Below, one piece after another: positions 7,733-17,831 of a DNA stretch of 64,000 nucleotides (position 1 is its first letter; each line of letters starts with the position of its first letter). Made by a program: the position numbers and the translations under genes. A model generated the notes under the pieces. It worked only from the letters and a program-made list of their open reading frames with translations, had not been told where the DNA came from and searched no databases. This DNA is from an uncultured Bacteroidales bacterium (GTDB lineage: Bacteria > Bacteroidota > Bacteroidia > Bacteroidales > Bacteroidaceae): contig CADCHQ010000008.1 in assembly GCA_902801325.1 (NCBI GenBank), positions 57,896 through 121,895 of the forward strand, given 5' to 3'.

Positions 7733-8422
7733 TTACCCTTTCGCCGCCGCCCTGTACTCCTCATAGCTCATGCCGCGACGGAACTTCTGGTGCGGGCTTA
7801 CCGCTGGAGCCTGACCGGTACCGTTGTCTGCTGGCAAACCATTATCGGCAGTCACCATCGGTGTGGGCTTCTCCGAGAGTTCCTTCACTTCGGCCCTTAA
7901 TTCAGAAACTTGCTTTGTCAGCTTCTCGTTGGCAGACTTGAGCTCTGCAACCTCCTTGTCGCGTTCGTCAAGATTTTTGAAAGCTGTTTTCAAGTCTTCC
8001 GATTTTTTCTGAATTTCGTCGTTTGCCCGGGCAAGGTCGGCAGAGATAGTGTCAAGTTCTTTCTGCTTCTCGGCAATCTCCTTGTCTCGCTGATTGACCA
8101 ATGCCTCTGCGGTATGTAGCGCATCGGTGACTTTTGCAAGTCCTTCCTGTGCGTCAGCGGGTGATTCCTCCTCGGCGGGCTGCTCTTCTGTTGCAGGTGC
8201 TTCCTCTGCGGCCGGTACTTCCTCCTCGGCGGTCTGTTCCTCTGTTGCAGGTGCTTCCTCTGCAGGTTTTTCTTCTGCGGCAGGTGCTTCCTTCTCGGCG
8301 GTGTTTTCCTCCGTTGCGGGTTGCTCCTCCTGTGGTGCCTGCTCCTCCTGTGCTGGAGCCTCGGTTGTCTTTGGTGTTTCGGCTGCTACAGCCTCCTGCG
8401 CCATCGTTTCGTTTTCTGGCAT
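7733..8422 (-). CDS. Internal in-frame start: probable separate scaffold protein
   Basis: Within the protease gene, ATG 8422 (residue 372, MPENETMAQ) is preceded by AATAACAAAAACAAT, the same A-rich leader used before real starts in this window. Starting here would give a 229-residue protein made only of the acidic and coiled-coil scaffold part, like lambda Nu3 inside gene C. This is seen as sequence; its use is inferred. Confidence 0.5.
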   Translation of the reverse strand: MPENETMAQEAVAAETPKTTEAPAQEEQAPQEEQPATEENTAEKEAPAAEEKPAEEAPATEEQTAEEEVPAAEEAPATEEQPAEEESPADAQEGLAKVTDALHTAEALVNQRDKEIAEKQKELDTISADLARANDEIQKKSEDLKTAFKNLDERDKEVAELKSANEKLTKQVSELRAEVKELSEKPTPMVTADNGLPADNGTGQAPAVSPHQKFRRGMSYEEYRAAAKG

Positions 8423-9535
8423 ATTGTTTTTGTTATTAGGGGTGGCTATTTCTTGTTCCTGTGGACCGAACATTGATGGCACAGATTTCTTCACATGACC
8501 GTCATCCACAATCATGGTTTCGCCGGGACTTGCAGCAATGGCGGCCTTCTGCTGTTCGTTTAGTGTTGCGATGTCCTTCTGCCCATCCCCGCCTTCCTCC
8601 GGCTCTTCTTTCGGCTCATCGGGAATGACGGTCGCCTCCCGTGCGGGTGTCAGCTTCTTGTCAGCAAGCTCAAACACGCAATCAATGGCGCGTGCGTAGT
8701 CGCCAATCTCGTCCACCAACTCTCCCATCACCTCGTCGGCATAGAAGGTTTTACCCGTCAAGTGCTCCTCCTTTACCAATGGGCGGTTCTGCCGTACAGT
8801 CATGCGGAACTCCTCGCCCAGCTTGTCCAGCTCGGTTTGCAGCTTTTCCGTCTTGCCATCGCAAGCCTCTCGGAACTCAGCGTTCTTGTCAGGCGACGTC
8901 ACGCTTACGAGTTCAATGTATCGGTAGCCGTCCTGGTCTACCGTGTTGTTGGCTACACCCCAGAAAGCGCACATCGTACCGATGCAGCCCATCGTGTGAC
9001 GGCCGTTCATCACCACCGTGCGGTCGCAAAGCGAAGCGACCAACTGACCAGCGGAGCAGCACATGCCGTCAACCCATGCCACCGTCGACTTGCCCTTCTC
9101 GCGACAGTCGGCAATGGCCTGTTCGTAATCCACGCGCGCACTTGCAGCACCGCCTGGCGTGTTCAGAATGAAGATGTGTCCCACCACCTGCGGAATGGTG
9201 TTTGCATAGAGTATCTGGTCACGGTGGTCCTTGGAACCATAAGAGCAACCATCGCCGTCCCGGGTCACAGGGCCGTCCATGACGATGACGTTTACAATCT
9301 GGTCGTCCTCGGCCAGTTCCTCGTCATTCCAGTAAAGGTGATTCTCAATGCGGCGTATATTGCCGACATACAACTTGTCCTCGAAGCCGCGCTTCTTTGA
9401 GAGAAAGAAACCCTTCTTCTTCTCGCCCTCAAAATCCTTGCCTGCCATGATAGCCACACGGATTCCCTCAGCGTATTTCTGCGCCACTTCTACAGGCATG
9501 TCATAGAAAGTCTCTTGAAAATAAGTTCTCAACAT
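7733..9535 (-). CDS. Prohead protease-scaffold fusion (S49/ClpP-like)
   Basis: 600 residues. The N-terminal half is an S49/ClpP-fold serine protease: NTPGG (residues 126-130) fits the oxyanion-side loop, and DGMCCSAGQ places the nucleophile at Ser161. A linker is followed from about residue 372 by a Glu/Ala/Pro-rich low-complexity region with EEAPATEE-type repeats, then a coiled coil (about 475-560) and a basic end (SPHQKFRRGMSYEEYRAAAKG). This is the classic layout of a head maturation protease carrying its scaffold. Position just upstream of the capsid gene agrees. Late promoter D lies 41 bases upstream of the ATG. Confidence 0.85.
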   Translation of the reverse strand: MLRTYFQETFYDMPVEVAQKYAEGIRVAIMAGKDFEGEKKKGFFLSKKRGFEDKLYVGNIRRIENHLYWNDEELAEDDQIVNVIVMDGPVTRDGDGCSYGSKDHRDQILYANTIPQVVGHIFILNTPGGAASARVDYEQAIADCREKGKSTVAWVDGMCCSAGQLVASLCDRTVVMNGRHTMGCIGTMCAFWGVANNTVDQDGYRYIELVSVTSPDKNAEFREACDGKTEKLQTELDKLGEEFRMTVRQNRPLVKEEHLTGKTFYADEVMGELVDEIGDYARAIDCVFELADKKLTPAREATVIPDEPKEEPEEGGDGQKDIATLNEQQKAAIAASPGETMIVDDGHVKKSVPSMFGPQEQEIATPNNKNNMPENETMAQEAVAAETPKTTEAPAQEEQAPQEEQPATEENTAEKEAPAAEEKPAEEAPATEEQTAEEEVPAAEEAPATEEQPAEEESPADAQEGLAKVTDALHTAEALVNQRDKEIAEKQKELDTISADLARANDEIQKKSEDLKTAFKNLDERDKEVAELKSANEKLTKQVSELRAEVKELSEKPTPMVTADNGLPADNGTGQAPAVSPHQKFRRGMSYEEYRAAAKG

Positions 9536-9575
9536 ATCTGTTCTGGTTTATGAATATTTCACTCGTCGTTTTTCC

Positions 9576-9611
9576 GCAATTTACGAAGCCATGGCATCTG
9601 CGTCAAGGGCA
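9576..9611 (-). promoter_or_regulatory. Phage late promoter, copy D
   Basis: Minus strand TGCCCTTGA (9611-9603), 19-bp spacer, TAAATTGC (9583-9576). It serves the protease-scaffold gene. Confidence 0.75.
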
Positions 9612-9650
9612 ACAAGCTCAACTCCTACTCAAGTAGTGCCATGGAGGTAC

Positions 9651-10826
9651 TTATTTGTATTCCGGCGTCCTGTGCGTCGCAGGGAATCCCGTAAACAACT
9701 TCCGGCTGTTCTTCTCGCAAGCATCCCTTCTTTTTTTCTCCGCAGCCGCACATGCACAAGCCTTGTCGTGATCTTCCTGTCTCTCACGCGCCCGCGCGCT
9801 ATTATATATAGGTGTGTCCACAGCTGCGTCGCCCAATTCGTCCAGGTTGTACTCAATGTACTCACATGCCATTGCCATTGCCTGCTGCGCGTCCGTCATG
9901 CTGTCCCTCCGTGCCAGTTTTTCCTTCACTGGCTCCAACGCCACCCGTCTGGCTTCCACGTAGAAAGCAAGTGCGATACGAAGTTTTTTCAGGAGAGTCT
10001 TCATCGCCCCGCCTTCGGTTTCATTATTAGCGTATTCGATAACGGCATTTAGAAGTTTTTCGCCAATGCGAGGTTCGATATAGGTGTCCTGACAGAAGCG
10101 GATATCACGAACCAATGCGACATACGCCATCCGATCCCCCTTAATGTCAAGGTATTCACCCAGCACTCTTGCCGTCTGAAAAAGTAAGTCTTTATGCAGA
10201 TAAAAAGCATCGGCCTCCCTCCACTTTTCCACGAACAGCCCTGCGCCCTTTGCGTCAGCCTCAAGGAACAGCAACAGCGAATCTACGGACCGACCAGCAC
10301 TCATCCAGGCATCCTTCACTACGCGCTCCATCCTTTTCTCGTCTGCAGGATCGTAGCCCTCTGCGCCAACCATGTTCATCCCGCCGCCCTCGTTGAACGA
10401 GACTGTCAGCAGCCCCGCCTTGTGCGAGAGCATTTTGTAAAATTCAATCTGCTGACAAATACGGATTAGCTTGATGGTCTGTAAGTCGGAATCGGACACC
10501 GTTTTTTCCCCGTCTTCAGGTGCAACCCACTGCTCGCGGTACCTACCCTGCTGTATCTGCTCTAACCGCTCCGTGACATCGGCATGAGCCAGTCGCGCAT
10601 CCTGCTTTGCCTTTCCTGTAGGCCGTACGGTCGTAGCTGTAATATCCGTTTCATCATTGCGAAGTCTGTCGTATTCGGAAAGCAGCCACTGGTACAGTGT
10701 ATTACCAAGCAGCGGTACCAAAGCCACCGCTTCCTCCTCCTCCAAATAACCGAAGAGTTGGCTCGGTCTGTCCCACCTCGCTGTCGGCATCAGGGAAATC
10801 AATTCATTTTGTGTCGTGATAAACAT
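9651..10826 (-). CDS. Probable head-tail connector/adaptor protein
   Basis: 391 residues from ATG 10826 (MFITTQNEL). The upstream in-frame ATG at 10850 lies on the -7 box of late promoter E, so the shorter form is the one that can be made. The N-terminal half resembles a Bacteroidetes phage family placed next to capsid genes (I believe DUF6712), with QNELISLMPTARWDRPSQL and YLEEEEAVALVPLLGNTLY. The C-terminus is Lys/Arg/Ala-rich. Position between tape measure and protease genes supports a head-tail joining role, which remains inference. Confidence 0.5.
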   Translation of the reverse strand: MFITTQNELISLMPTARWDRPSQLFGYLEEEEAVALVPLLGNTLYQWLLSEYDRLRNDETDITATTVRPTGKAKQDARLAHADVTERLEQIQQGRYREQWVAPEDGEKTVSDSDLQTIKLIRICQQIEFYKMLSHKAGLLTVSFNEGGGMNMVGAEGYDPADEKRMERVVKDAWMSAGRSVDSLLLFLEADAKGAGLFVEKWREADAFYLHKDLLFQTARVLGEYLDIKGDRMAYVALVRDIRFCQDTYIEPRIGEKLLNAVIEYANNETEGGAMKTLLKKLRIALAFYVEARRVALEPVKEKLARRDSMTDAQQAMAMACEYIEYNLDELGDAAVDTPIYNSARARERQEDHDKACACAAAEKKRRDACEKNSRKLFTGFPATHRTPEYK

Positions 10827-10849
10827 AGTTGTTCCGTGTTTCTTTATCA

Positions 10850-10885
10850 CTAAATTACCCTACGGCTCTTTTACGGTCAAGGGCA
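10850..10885 (-). promoter_or_regulatory. Phage late promoter, copy E
   Basis: Minus strand TGCCCTTGA (10885-10877), 19-bp spacer, TAATTTAG (10857-10850). The predicted transcript starts about 17 bases before ATG 10826, which decides that start. Confidence 0.75.
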
Positions 10886-10925
10886 ACAGAAAGCACCAAC
10901 CTTTTGGTGGGGTTAGAGATAGAAT

Positions 10926-13900
10926 TTAATATCTTTCCCCGTGGCGATTTACAGTTTTCTTTCCCGTGTCATAGCTGTCAATGAGTCCGCCTTTTCCATA
11001 CACGTCAAACACTCCTCTAATGCCCTCGGTTAGTGCTCGTTCCAGAACTTCACTATTACGGTCGAGCGATGCTTGCATGGCCATTATCTGCTCAACGCCA
11101 ATGGCGTTACCAAGTGCAGTGGAATCTCCATCGCCCATCTCGGTGAAGTCATCCAAATTCCCATCTGCAAACGCAGCCATACCCCTCTTTCGCCGAGGTA
11201 CGTGGCTTAAACTACCTCCGTTGTAAAGTATCTGTATGGACCTCCATATCTCAGGCTCGTTCATACGAATGTTACGTGTTGTCTTGGCGTCGATGATAGC
11301 TTCACGTCCCGCCTCGCCTACCAAGTGAAACTCAGGTCCGCTCGTAATGTGCGTCCGTGGGTTCTTGCCCATGTATCGGGCACGGTAAGTCTTACCGTCC
11401 GAGCCGTCTACATTATACTGCCGTCCAACCTGTAAGGAAGCCGGGTCCGTAAATTCGTTGACGTTGCCCTCGGCGTAGGTAAGCATGCCGGTAGTGAGTC
11501 TGCCAGCGTTAGCCCCACTTGCACCGGTGGCCTGCGCAATCTGACTTTTCGACTTGGCTATCTTGGATGCAGCCAGACCCATGAGCCCGCCCAGCAGTCC
11601 CGTGAAAGCTGCAAATGCAATTGAGCCGCCGATAGGACCAAGCTCCTTGTAAATCTTGCCAAGAACTCCTGGCAAGTCCGCTGCAGCTTGTCCTTGCTGC
11701 TGCGACAGGCTGACTGTCAGCGATGTAATTGCGGCCTGTCCTGCGGCCTGCACGGCAATCATACCGAACTTCTGTGCAGTACTCATATTGTCGTTACTCA
11801 TGGCTTGGTAAGCAATGCCGTAGAGGTTGGCGGCCTGTGTCATCTTGGCGAATGCAGACTGCGAACTGGCAGTGATTTTATTATTCGTATCCTCGGTCTT
11901 CTTGCGCATCTTTTCCTGCCCTTCGTTATAGGTTTGCACCCACTGCGCGTAACGCTCGAAGGATGCGGGGTCGGCATCAGATACAGAGGGAGGAAGTCCA
12001 ATGTCGCCCGTGCGCTCACCTCCACTGCCTGTTACGCCTCCAGATTCCAGCCCCATGCCGGTTCCTGACGAGGTGTCTATACCTTCGCCGCCTTTGGCTT
12101 GACCTCCAATCTTTTCTGTGAGGCCCAGTATCGCCAGCGTGTTTGCCAGCGTGGCATCCGTATTCGCATCGACACTCTGGTTCTGAAGCATGGCATTCAT
12201 CTGGTCAGTAATGGTTTCAGACATTTTCATGTTAATGTCGTCCATCACCTTTTTCCAGGCTTCTGCCTGTGCATTATGGCGTTCTATCTCGCGCTGTCGT
12301 TCCAGTGCCTCAAATTCATCAAGATACTCATAATGAGCCGTAGCCTTGCTGGTTCCGGCATTGTCTATGATTACATACGTACCGGCACCTGGTCCGCCTT
12401 TGCCCGTTAGGTTCAGTTTTGCCAGTTCATTATAGTACTCCGCATCCCCTGCGTGGCTTGCCTCGAATATACTTTGCAAGCTGCTGGAAAACAGGTCGGC
12501 CCACTCCTTCAATGCCGTGTAGAGTCTGTTCTGGCTTTCTTCCATCTGGTTGGCAATCGCCACGCGCTGTTCCTCCAGTTTCTTCAGTTCCTCCGTCTTG
12601 GCCAGATTGAGCGAACGGCGAAGGTGTTCGGCATCCTCCAGTTTCCCCTCTGCTTCCAACTGACGGATTCGCGCCTCGCCTATCTGCCGCATCTTAGTGT
12701 AATAGGCCGTCTGCATGGCCAGCCGCACCTGCATCTGCTTAATGGCAAGTTTGTCAGCCACGCGCTCGCTGGCTTGTCCTGCACCGATGAGCGAGTTCGC
12801 CCGCTTTACCTGATCCTCGGCCAGCCCGAGTCTGCTCAGGGTCTTCTCGAATCCGTCGCGGCGGCTTTGCGTCTGGCCCTTCTCGATGTCGGCCCACCAG
12901 ATGTCCGTCTGCTTCTTTATGAGCGAAGCCTCCTTCTTGATGGCATCCTGAATGGCGTCGTAGGTGGAGCGCAGTTGTGCCATGAGTGCCCGCTGCATCT
13001 TGTCGTCACCACGGATTGCATCGGCCCATGCCTGCATACCCTGCTCGCCCATGTGGCGCATTACCTCCTCAATGTCGGTTGAGTAGGCATTCTCCGCCTC
13101 GCGCAGTACGAAGGCAGTACGCTTTAGTTCGGCTGCAGCCTGTCGTGAGTTAAAGTCACTCATGTCGGCATTCTCGCGCATCAGGCGGTTGCGTTCCTCC
13201 GCCATGTCGGCGGTCAGGATACCCATCGTCACCAGGTTCTCGCGCAGGTTGCGGGTGATTCCGTCGTAGGGACGCTCTTTCTCGATGATGTCTTGAATGG
13301 CCTTCATCTGTGTAGTCACGGCCTGCTGCTGCTTCAGGAAGTCACGCTCGATGCCCAGATCGAGGTCACCCAGTATGCGGTCCATGGCTGGTTTACCCTT
13401 TTCCTTGCCAATTTTCTCGATGAACTTTACCGTGTTTGCTATGTCCTTCTCAATGTAGTCGGTAGTATCACCCGTTCGGTCGGAAAGAATGTCGAAAATG
13501 GCATCCCGTTCTTCCTTTGCTACCTCTGCACTCTTCTTGGCGTAAAGTTTCTGGAGTTCAGCGCGGCGCTGGTGCCACTCCATTTCGTTGGCCAGTATGC
13601 GGTTTTTTACCTCAGCCTCTGTCACGCCCTCTTCCGTGCCAGCCTCCTGAATGCGTGTCTTTCGCTCAGTGTAGTAGGCATCCAGCTCATCAAGGTAGTA
13701 CTTCATCTCGTCCTGCACCAGTCTGCTTGCCCTTTTTCTGCCTTTCTTTGGATCCATCCAGTCACCAGTATTCGTGAGGTGCTTCTCATGCAGGGCTTCC
13801 TGTATCTTTAGGCGCTCGGTGTTGTACCACTCAATCGCCTGTTTGGTGTCCTTAATATTCTTGCGTGTCGCCTCGCTGATAAATTTTGCGTCTTCCGATA

Positions 13901-16900
13901 GCACCTTTTGCACGTCGGCACCGTTGGCGAGAGCCCGCACACGCTCGAGCATCTCCTTGCGGCGCGAGACGAGGGCATCGGCATCCCAGTCCTGATAGGG
14001 AGAGGTCACGCGGTTGTAGGAGCCGTAGGGGTTGGTGGGATTCGGCACGGTAGAACCGCCACCCACCTTCGTGCGAGGACTATACGCTTCCCCTGCCTCT
14101 TTCAGCAGTGCCTCGCGCTGCGCTTCTATGCCGTCGATTCGCTTCTGCGAGTCACTGATGAATTTATCGTATGCCTTTTGCTCATCCTCGTTATTGAGGT
14201 CGTAGTAGTTCTTGGCATTCTTCATCATGTCTTGCAGTGTGTCCGACTGTTTCAGCAAATCGGCTGCTGCCTTCTTCTTCGCATCGCCCTGCGCCTTGGC
14301 ATGATTCTCTTCCAGTTGGGCGTAAGTCTTTTCCGCCTCCCTGTATTGTTTCTTGAGATACTTCTGCGAGTCCTCACGATCCACAGCCATCTGTGCATCG
14401 AACTGCCTTTCCACGTCGGCTACGTCCTTCTCCACAGCCATATATTCCTTGCGGTAGTTCATCACGAGGTTACGCAGGTTTGCACCGTAGGCGGTGATAC
14501 GCTGCGTGCCGTTGGAGCCTTTCTCGTAGATATTCAGCCCTGCATTGGCAAGTGCTTTCTCCACCTGCTCGGCGGTCATCTTCTCAGCCTGTGCTAATTT
14601 CGTGATTTGGCGGAGCAGTTCTTCCGATGCTTTTGCATTGGTAGTCCATCCCTTCTGCTCTACGATTTTGCCGTTCTTGTCCTTCGTTCGCCCCACTACC
14701 ACTTGCTGGCGTATAGCACCGCTCAGAGCCTGGCTCAGTTCGCCGTAGGCTTCGTCACGCTTTTCACCGCTGTTTTCCTCTATGCGGCTCAGCGCAGCCT
14801 CCTTGCGTTTCAGCGTGATGGTCTCGCGCAATTTGGCATTGATAAGGTCTCGAGCATTGATAAGTTCCTCTGACCTGGCAACTTCCGAGAGCATAAAACC
14901 GAGGTAACTTCCATAGAGCTTGTTGATTTGCTCTATGCTGGCACGGTGCGCATCGTTGGCTGATGCCAAACCTTCCTCCGCTTTCTTCAAGTCATCCTCG
15001 GCTTTCTTCAACCGCTCTGCGCTTTCCTTTGAGCCGTCCATCTCCTTGCGGGCTTTCTCCAGTGCCGCACGTGCTTCGAGCACTTTCTTATTGGCTTCAT
15101 CAATGCTCTTCCGTGCCTTGTCAACGGCGACGAAGTTCTGCTCCACCGCCTGTTCGGATTTCAGTATCTCTTGCGCCCAGCGACCAAGTTCTTTCCGTGC
15201 CTCTGCCAGCGTATTGTGCGTCTGCTTCAACTGATAGGCGAAGTAAGCCACAGCTGCGGCGGCAGCCGTAAAAATGTTACTCCATTGCAAGGCCGTCATC
15301 TCCCCCTTGATAAATCCCAGCATGACGCCGATGTTCTTCAACCCTGAACCAAGACTGGTTAATGCGCCCTTGGCGACACTGATAATCTGTAATCTCACCA
15401 GGGCAATATACATGAGGATGGAACGCAGCGCAACACTCACACCACCATTCCCCGTCAGCAAATCGACAATCTTCCTCAACCCATCAATAATACCGCCAAG
15501 AAACCGTTGCGCACTATCTCCCACAAACGCTTCTTCCACCTGGTTTTTCAGCCTCGCCCACTTCGCAGCCGTCGTCTCGTTCATATTGTTAAACTCGTTC
15601 AGCAGAGCGGTATTTTTCTCGTAGGCTTCGCCGGCGATACCGAGTTGGTCCTTCAGTACATCCACATTTTGACTTAGCAAACCGAAAACGATGCCGGCAC
15701 GGGCACCCTGCTGGTTCAATTCCTTCATCACCTCTGCCATTGATGCGTTTTTCCCGAGTAGGGCTTCCACGTCGTTCGCCATTGCGTTCATACCCTCCTC
15801 GGTGCTGGTGTCAAAGTTCTTCACACTTGCGCGCATCTTCTCAAAAATAAGCACCATTGCCTCCATCGACTTTCCCTGATTAAAAAGGTCAACCAATGTC
15901 TTTTCTGTCACGCCAATGGCATTGGCGACACCAAAGGCGTTGTTGCGGATGGCGGGTATCATGCGGGACAGTGCCGTAGCCGACATCTCGACGCGACCGC
16001 CCAATGCGTCAATAGTAGAACCAAGAGCGGCAATCTGGTCGATGGAGATACCGGCCTGAGCACCTACGGCACCCACGCGTGCTACAAAGTCGGTGATAGC
16101 AGGAGCTGCAGACGCACTGTTGGCACGAAGAGCGATGATCGTACTGCCCACCTTCTCCAGTGTCTCTCGCACGTCATTATTGTTTTTCTTCAAATCCCCC
16201 GTTGCTGTTGCTATCTTGATGAGCGTCCTGGCACTCTCGTTACCCATCTCAGGAAGGGCGACCATCAGTTGCTGGGCGGCCTCGGTGAATCCCTGCACAT
16301 CCTCCTGCGTTTTCAGGCCGACACTACCTGCCAACGAACTTAGTTCCATAAGAGAAGTAAGGCTTGTTCTCGTATCCAGTTTCTTCAGGTTATCACTAAG
16401 CCGTCCAACCTCGTCGGCGGTAAAGCCAGTGGTCTTCCTCACTTCACCCATTTTGTCCGAAAGCTCCATCAGATCGCCCAGTGTCGCTGTCAGTTTCTGC
16501 ATCGCCACGGCAGCACCTACATATAAACCAATGTAAGTCTTCAATCGCGACCACGCTTTCTCAAAGGATGTGGCAGTACCCTTTGACGAGTTGCCAAGCT
16601 GCTTCATCTGTACATCGGCCTCTTTTACCTTGGCTGCCAAATCGTCGAATGCCTTCTTTCCTTCCTTTGTGTCAGTACGCATCCGTGCCAGTTCCATGCG
16701 TCCCTGCTCCACGGCAATCTTCAGTTCGTTGAACGACTTGCCTTTGGGAGAATCGAGCACAGACCTCACTTCCTTGGCAGTCATGCCCATGCGCTTCTCC
16801 TCATTCTCTACGCCCTGAATGGCTATTTGCAGTTCCTTATATCTTGCAGACCCTCTGTCGACCAGCAGAATTTGTTCCTCAAGGGTTTTCTTGGCAATAG

Positions 16901-17816
16901 TAAGTTGTTTTGTGCTTCCACTAAAGGTACCAGCCAATGCTTGTTTTCCAATTTTCTCTGCGGCGGCAAGGTTCATCGTTTCGCCGGTCATCTCCTTTGT
17001 CTTCTGTTTCAGCGTGTCGAGATTGGCTTGCAGCTTCTGTATCTCTCGCGTGGTAGCTTCCCAAGTCGCCTTGCCTGTGCCATTGGGGTCGTTAATGACG
17101 GCACGGTATTCCCTCAGCTTCTCTATTGCACGGTTTATGTCGCGCTCGTTGGCTGTGGCAAAACCGCCACGCTGCGACTGTGACAACGTAGCCGCCCCCA
17201 TCTGCTGACGCGCCAGGGTGTCATACTCACGCATCCGCTCGTCAACCTTGGCAATGGCGGAAGCGTAGGAAGCCCACGCCCTGTCGTTGCCCTGCACAAG
17301 GCTTTGCTCCTGTTGCAACAAATTGTGCAGACGTTGCAGTTCGCCACCGCTCAAACTGTTCAGTTCCCTCTTAACCGACTGCAACGGCTTGGAGAAGCCT
17401 GCTTGCAAACGGTTAAGTTCCATCTGTGTGCGGTTAATATCGTTAATAAACGTGCGCATCGTCTGGTCGCTTGACCCTGTAGGAACGGTATTTAGGCGGT
17501 TCTTTGCGCCGCGCTGTGCCTGACGAAGCGTGTTGCTGTTCATCGGGTCTCCGCTGATAAAAGCCTCGTATGCAGATGCGGGCGTTGCAGACCGCTGGAC
17601 TTTCTCCAGCGTCTTGATTTTTAAAATGAGACTGTCGACCTGCTCCCCAGCCTTCTTGTAGGCTTCTGCGCTTGCGGCAGTGTCCATTGCCACTTTTGCC
17701 TCTTTCAGTTGGTTCTTAAGGTCGATGATGACTTGTTTAAGTGCTTCGGCATTACGCTTGGCAAGCTGCACGTCCATGCCGACGGTTACGGTTGTCTGTA
17801 CGTTATTACGTGCCAT
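10926..17816 (-). CDS. Tail tape measure protein (TP901 family)
   Basis: 2296 residues. The N-terminal 400 are almost entirely helical with coiled coil. A TP901-like core at about residues 430-740 contains the typical run SDKMGEVRKTTGFTADEVGR and SSLAGSVGLKTQEDVQGFTEA. Hydrophobic segments follow near 800-850 and again near 2050 (FTGLLGGLMGLAASKIA), with long coiled coils between. At the usual about 1.5 angstrom per residue it would set a tail of roughly 340 nm, which points to a long flexible siphovirus tail. It is the third gene of the operon from late promoter F. Confidence 0.9.
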   Translation of the reverse strand: MARNNVQTTVTVGMDVQLAKRNAEALKQVIIDLKNQLKEAKVAMDTAASAEAYKKAGEQVDSLILKIKTLEKVQRSATPASAYEAFISGDPMNSNTLRQAQRGAKNRLNTVPTGSSDQTMRTFINDINRTQMELNRLQAGFSKPLQSVKRELNSLSGGELQRLHNLLQQEQSLVQGNDRAWASYASAIAKVDERMREYDTLARQQMGAATLSQSQRGGFATANERDINRAIEKLREYRAVINDPNGTGKATWEATTREIQKLQANLDTLKQKTKEMTGETMNLAAAEKIGKQALAGTFSGSTKQLTIAKKTLEEQILLVDRGSARYKELQIAIQGVENEEKRMGMTAKEVRSVLDSPKGKSFNELKIAVEQGRMELARMRTDTKEGKKAFDDLAAKVKEADVQMKQLGNSSKGTATSFEKAWSRLKTYIGLYVGAAVAMQKLTATLGDLMELSDKMGEVRKTTGFTADEVGRLSDNLKKLDTRTSLTSLMELSSLAGSVGLKTQEDVQGFTEAAQQLMVALPEMGNESARTLIKIATATGDLKKNNNDVRETLEKVGSTIIALRANSASAAPAITDFVARVGAVGAQAGISIDQIAALGSTIDALGGRVEMSATALSRMIPAIRNNAFGVANAIGVTEKTLVDLFNQGKSMEAMVLIFEKMRASVKNFDTSTEEGMNAMANDVEALLGKNASMAEVMKELNQQGARAGIVFGLLSQNVDVLKDQLGIAGEAYEKNTALLNEFNNMNETTAAKWARLKNQVEEAFVGDSAQRFLGGIIDGLRKIVDLLTGNGGVSVALRSILMYIALVRLQIISVAKGALTSLGSGLKNIGVMLGFIKGEMTALQWSNIFTAAAAAVAYFAYQLKQTHNTLAEARKELGRWAQEILKSEQAVEQNFVAVDKARKSIDEANKKVLEARAALEKARKEMDGSKESAERLKKAEDDLKKAEEGLASANDAHRASIEQINKLYGSYLGFMLSEVARSEELINARDLINAKLRETITLKRKEAALSRIEENSGEKRDEAYGELSQALSGAIRQQVVVGRTKDKNGKIVEQKGWTTNAKASEELLRQITKLAQAEKMTAEQVEKALANAGLNIYEKGSNGTQRITAYGANLRNLVMNYRKEYMAVEKDVADVERQFDAQMAVDREDSQKYLKKQYREAEKTYAQLEENHAKAQGDAKKKAAADLLKQSDTLQDMMKNAKNYYDLNNEDEQKAYDKFISDSQKRIDGIEAQREALLKEAGEAYSPRTKVGGGSTVPNPTNPYGSYNRVTSPYQDWDADALVSRRKEMLERVRALANGADVQKVLSEDAKFISEATRKNIKDTKQAIEWYNTERLKIQEALHEKHLTNTGDWMDPKKGRKRASRLVQDEMKYYLDELDAYYTERKTRIQEAGTEEGVTEAEVKNRILANEMEWHQRRAELQKLYAKKSAEVAKEERDAIFDILSDRTGDTTDYIEKDIANTVKFIEKIGKEKGKPAMDRILGDLDLGIERDFLKQQQAVTTQMKAIQDIIEKERPYDGITRNLRENLVTMGILTADMAEERNRLMRENADMSDFNSRQAAAELKRTAFVLREAENAYSTDIEEVMRHMGEQGMQAWADAIRGDDKMQRALMAQLRSTYDAIQDAIKKEASLIKKQTDIWWADIEKGQTQSRRDGFEKTLSRLGLAEDQVKRANSLIGAGQASERVADKLAIKQMQVRLAMQTAYYTKMRQIGEARIRQLEAEGKLEDAEHLRRSLNLAKTEELKKLEEQRVAIANQMEESQNRLYTALKEWADLFSSSLQSIFEASHAGDAEYYNELAKLNLTGKGGPGAGTYVIIDNAGTSKATAHYEYLDEFEALERQREIERHNAQAEAWKKVMDDINMKMSETITDQMNAMLQNQSVDANTDATLANTLAILGLTEKIGGQAKGGEGIDTSSGTGMGLESGGVTGSGGERTGDIGLPPSVSDADPASFERYAQWVQTYNEGQEKMRKKTEDTNNKITASSQSAFAKMTQAANLYGIAYQAMSNDNMSTAQKFGMIAVQAAGQAAITSLTVSLSQQQGQAAADLPGVLGKIYKELGPIGGSIAFAAFTGLLGGLMGLAASKIAKSKSQIAQATGASGANAGRLTTGMLTYAEGNVNEFTDPASLQVGRQYNVDGSDGKTYRARYMGKNPRTHITSGPEFHLVGEAGREAIIDAKTTRNIRMNEPEIWRSIQILYNGGSLSHVPRRKRGMAAFADGNLDDFTEMGDGDSTALGNAIGVEQIMAMQASLDRNSEVLERALTEGIRGVFDVYGKGGLIDSYDTGKKTVNRHGERY

Positions 17817-17831
17817 ATCTGTATGAATGTG

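Noticed and set aside
8094..8498. Plus-strand Ser/Ala/Cys-rich frame opposite the scaffold
   Set aside because: It is the antisense of the Glu/Ala/Pro repeat region of the protease-scaffold gene.
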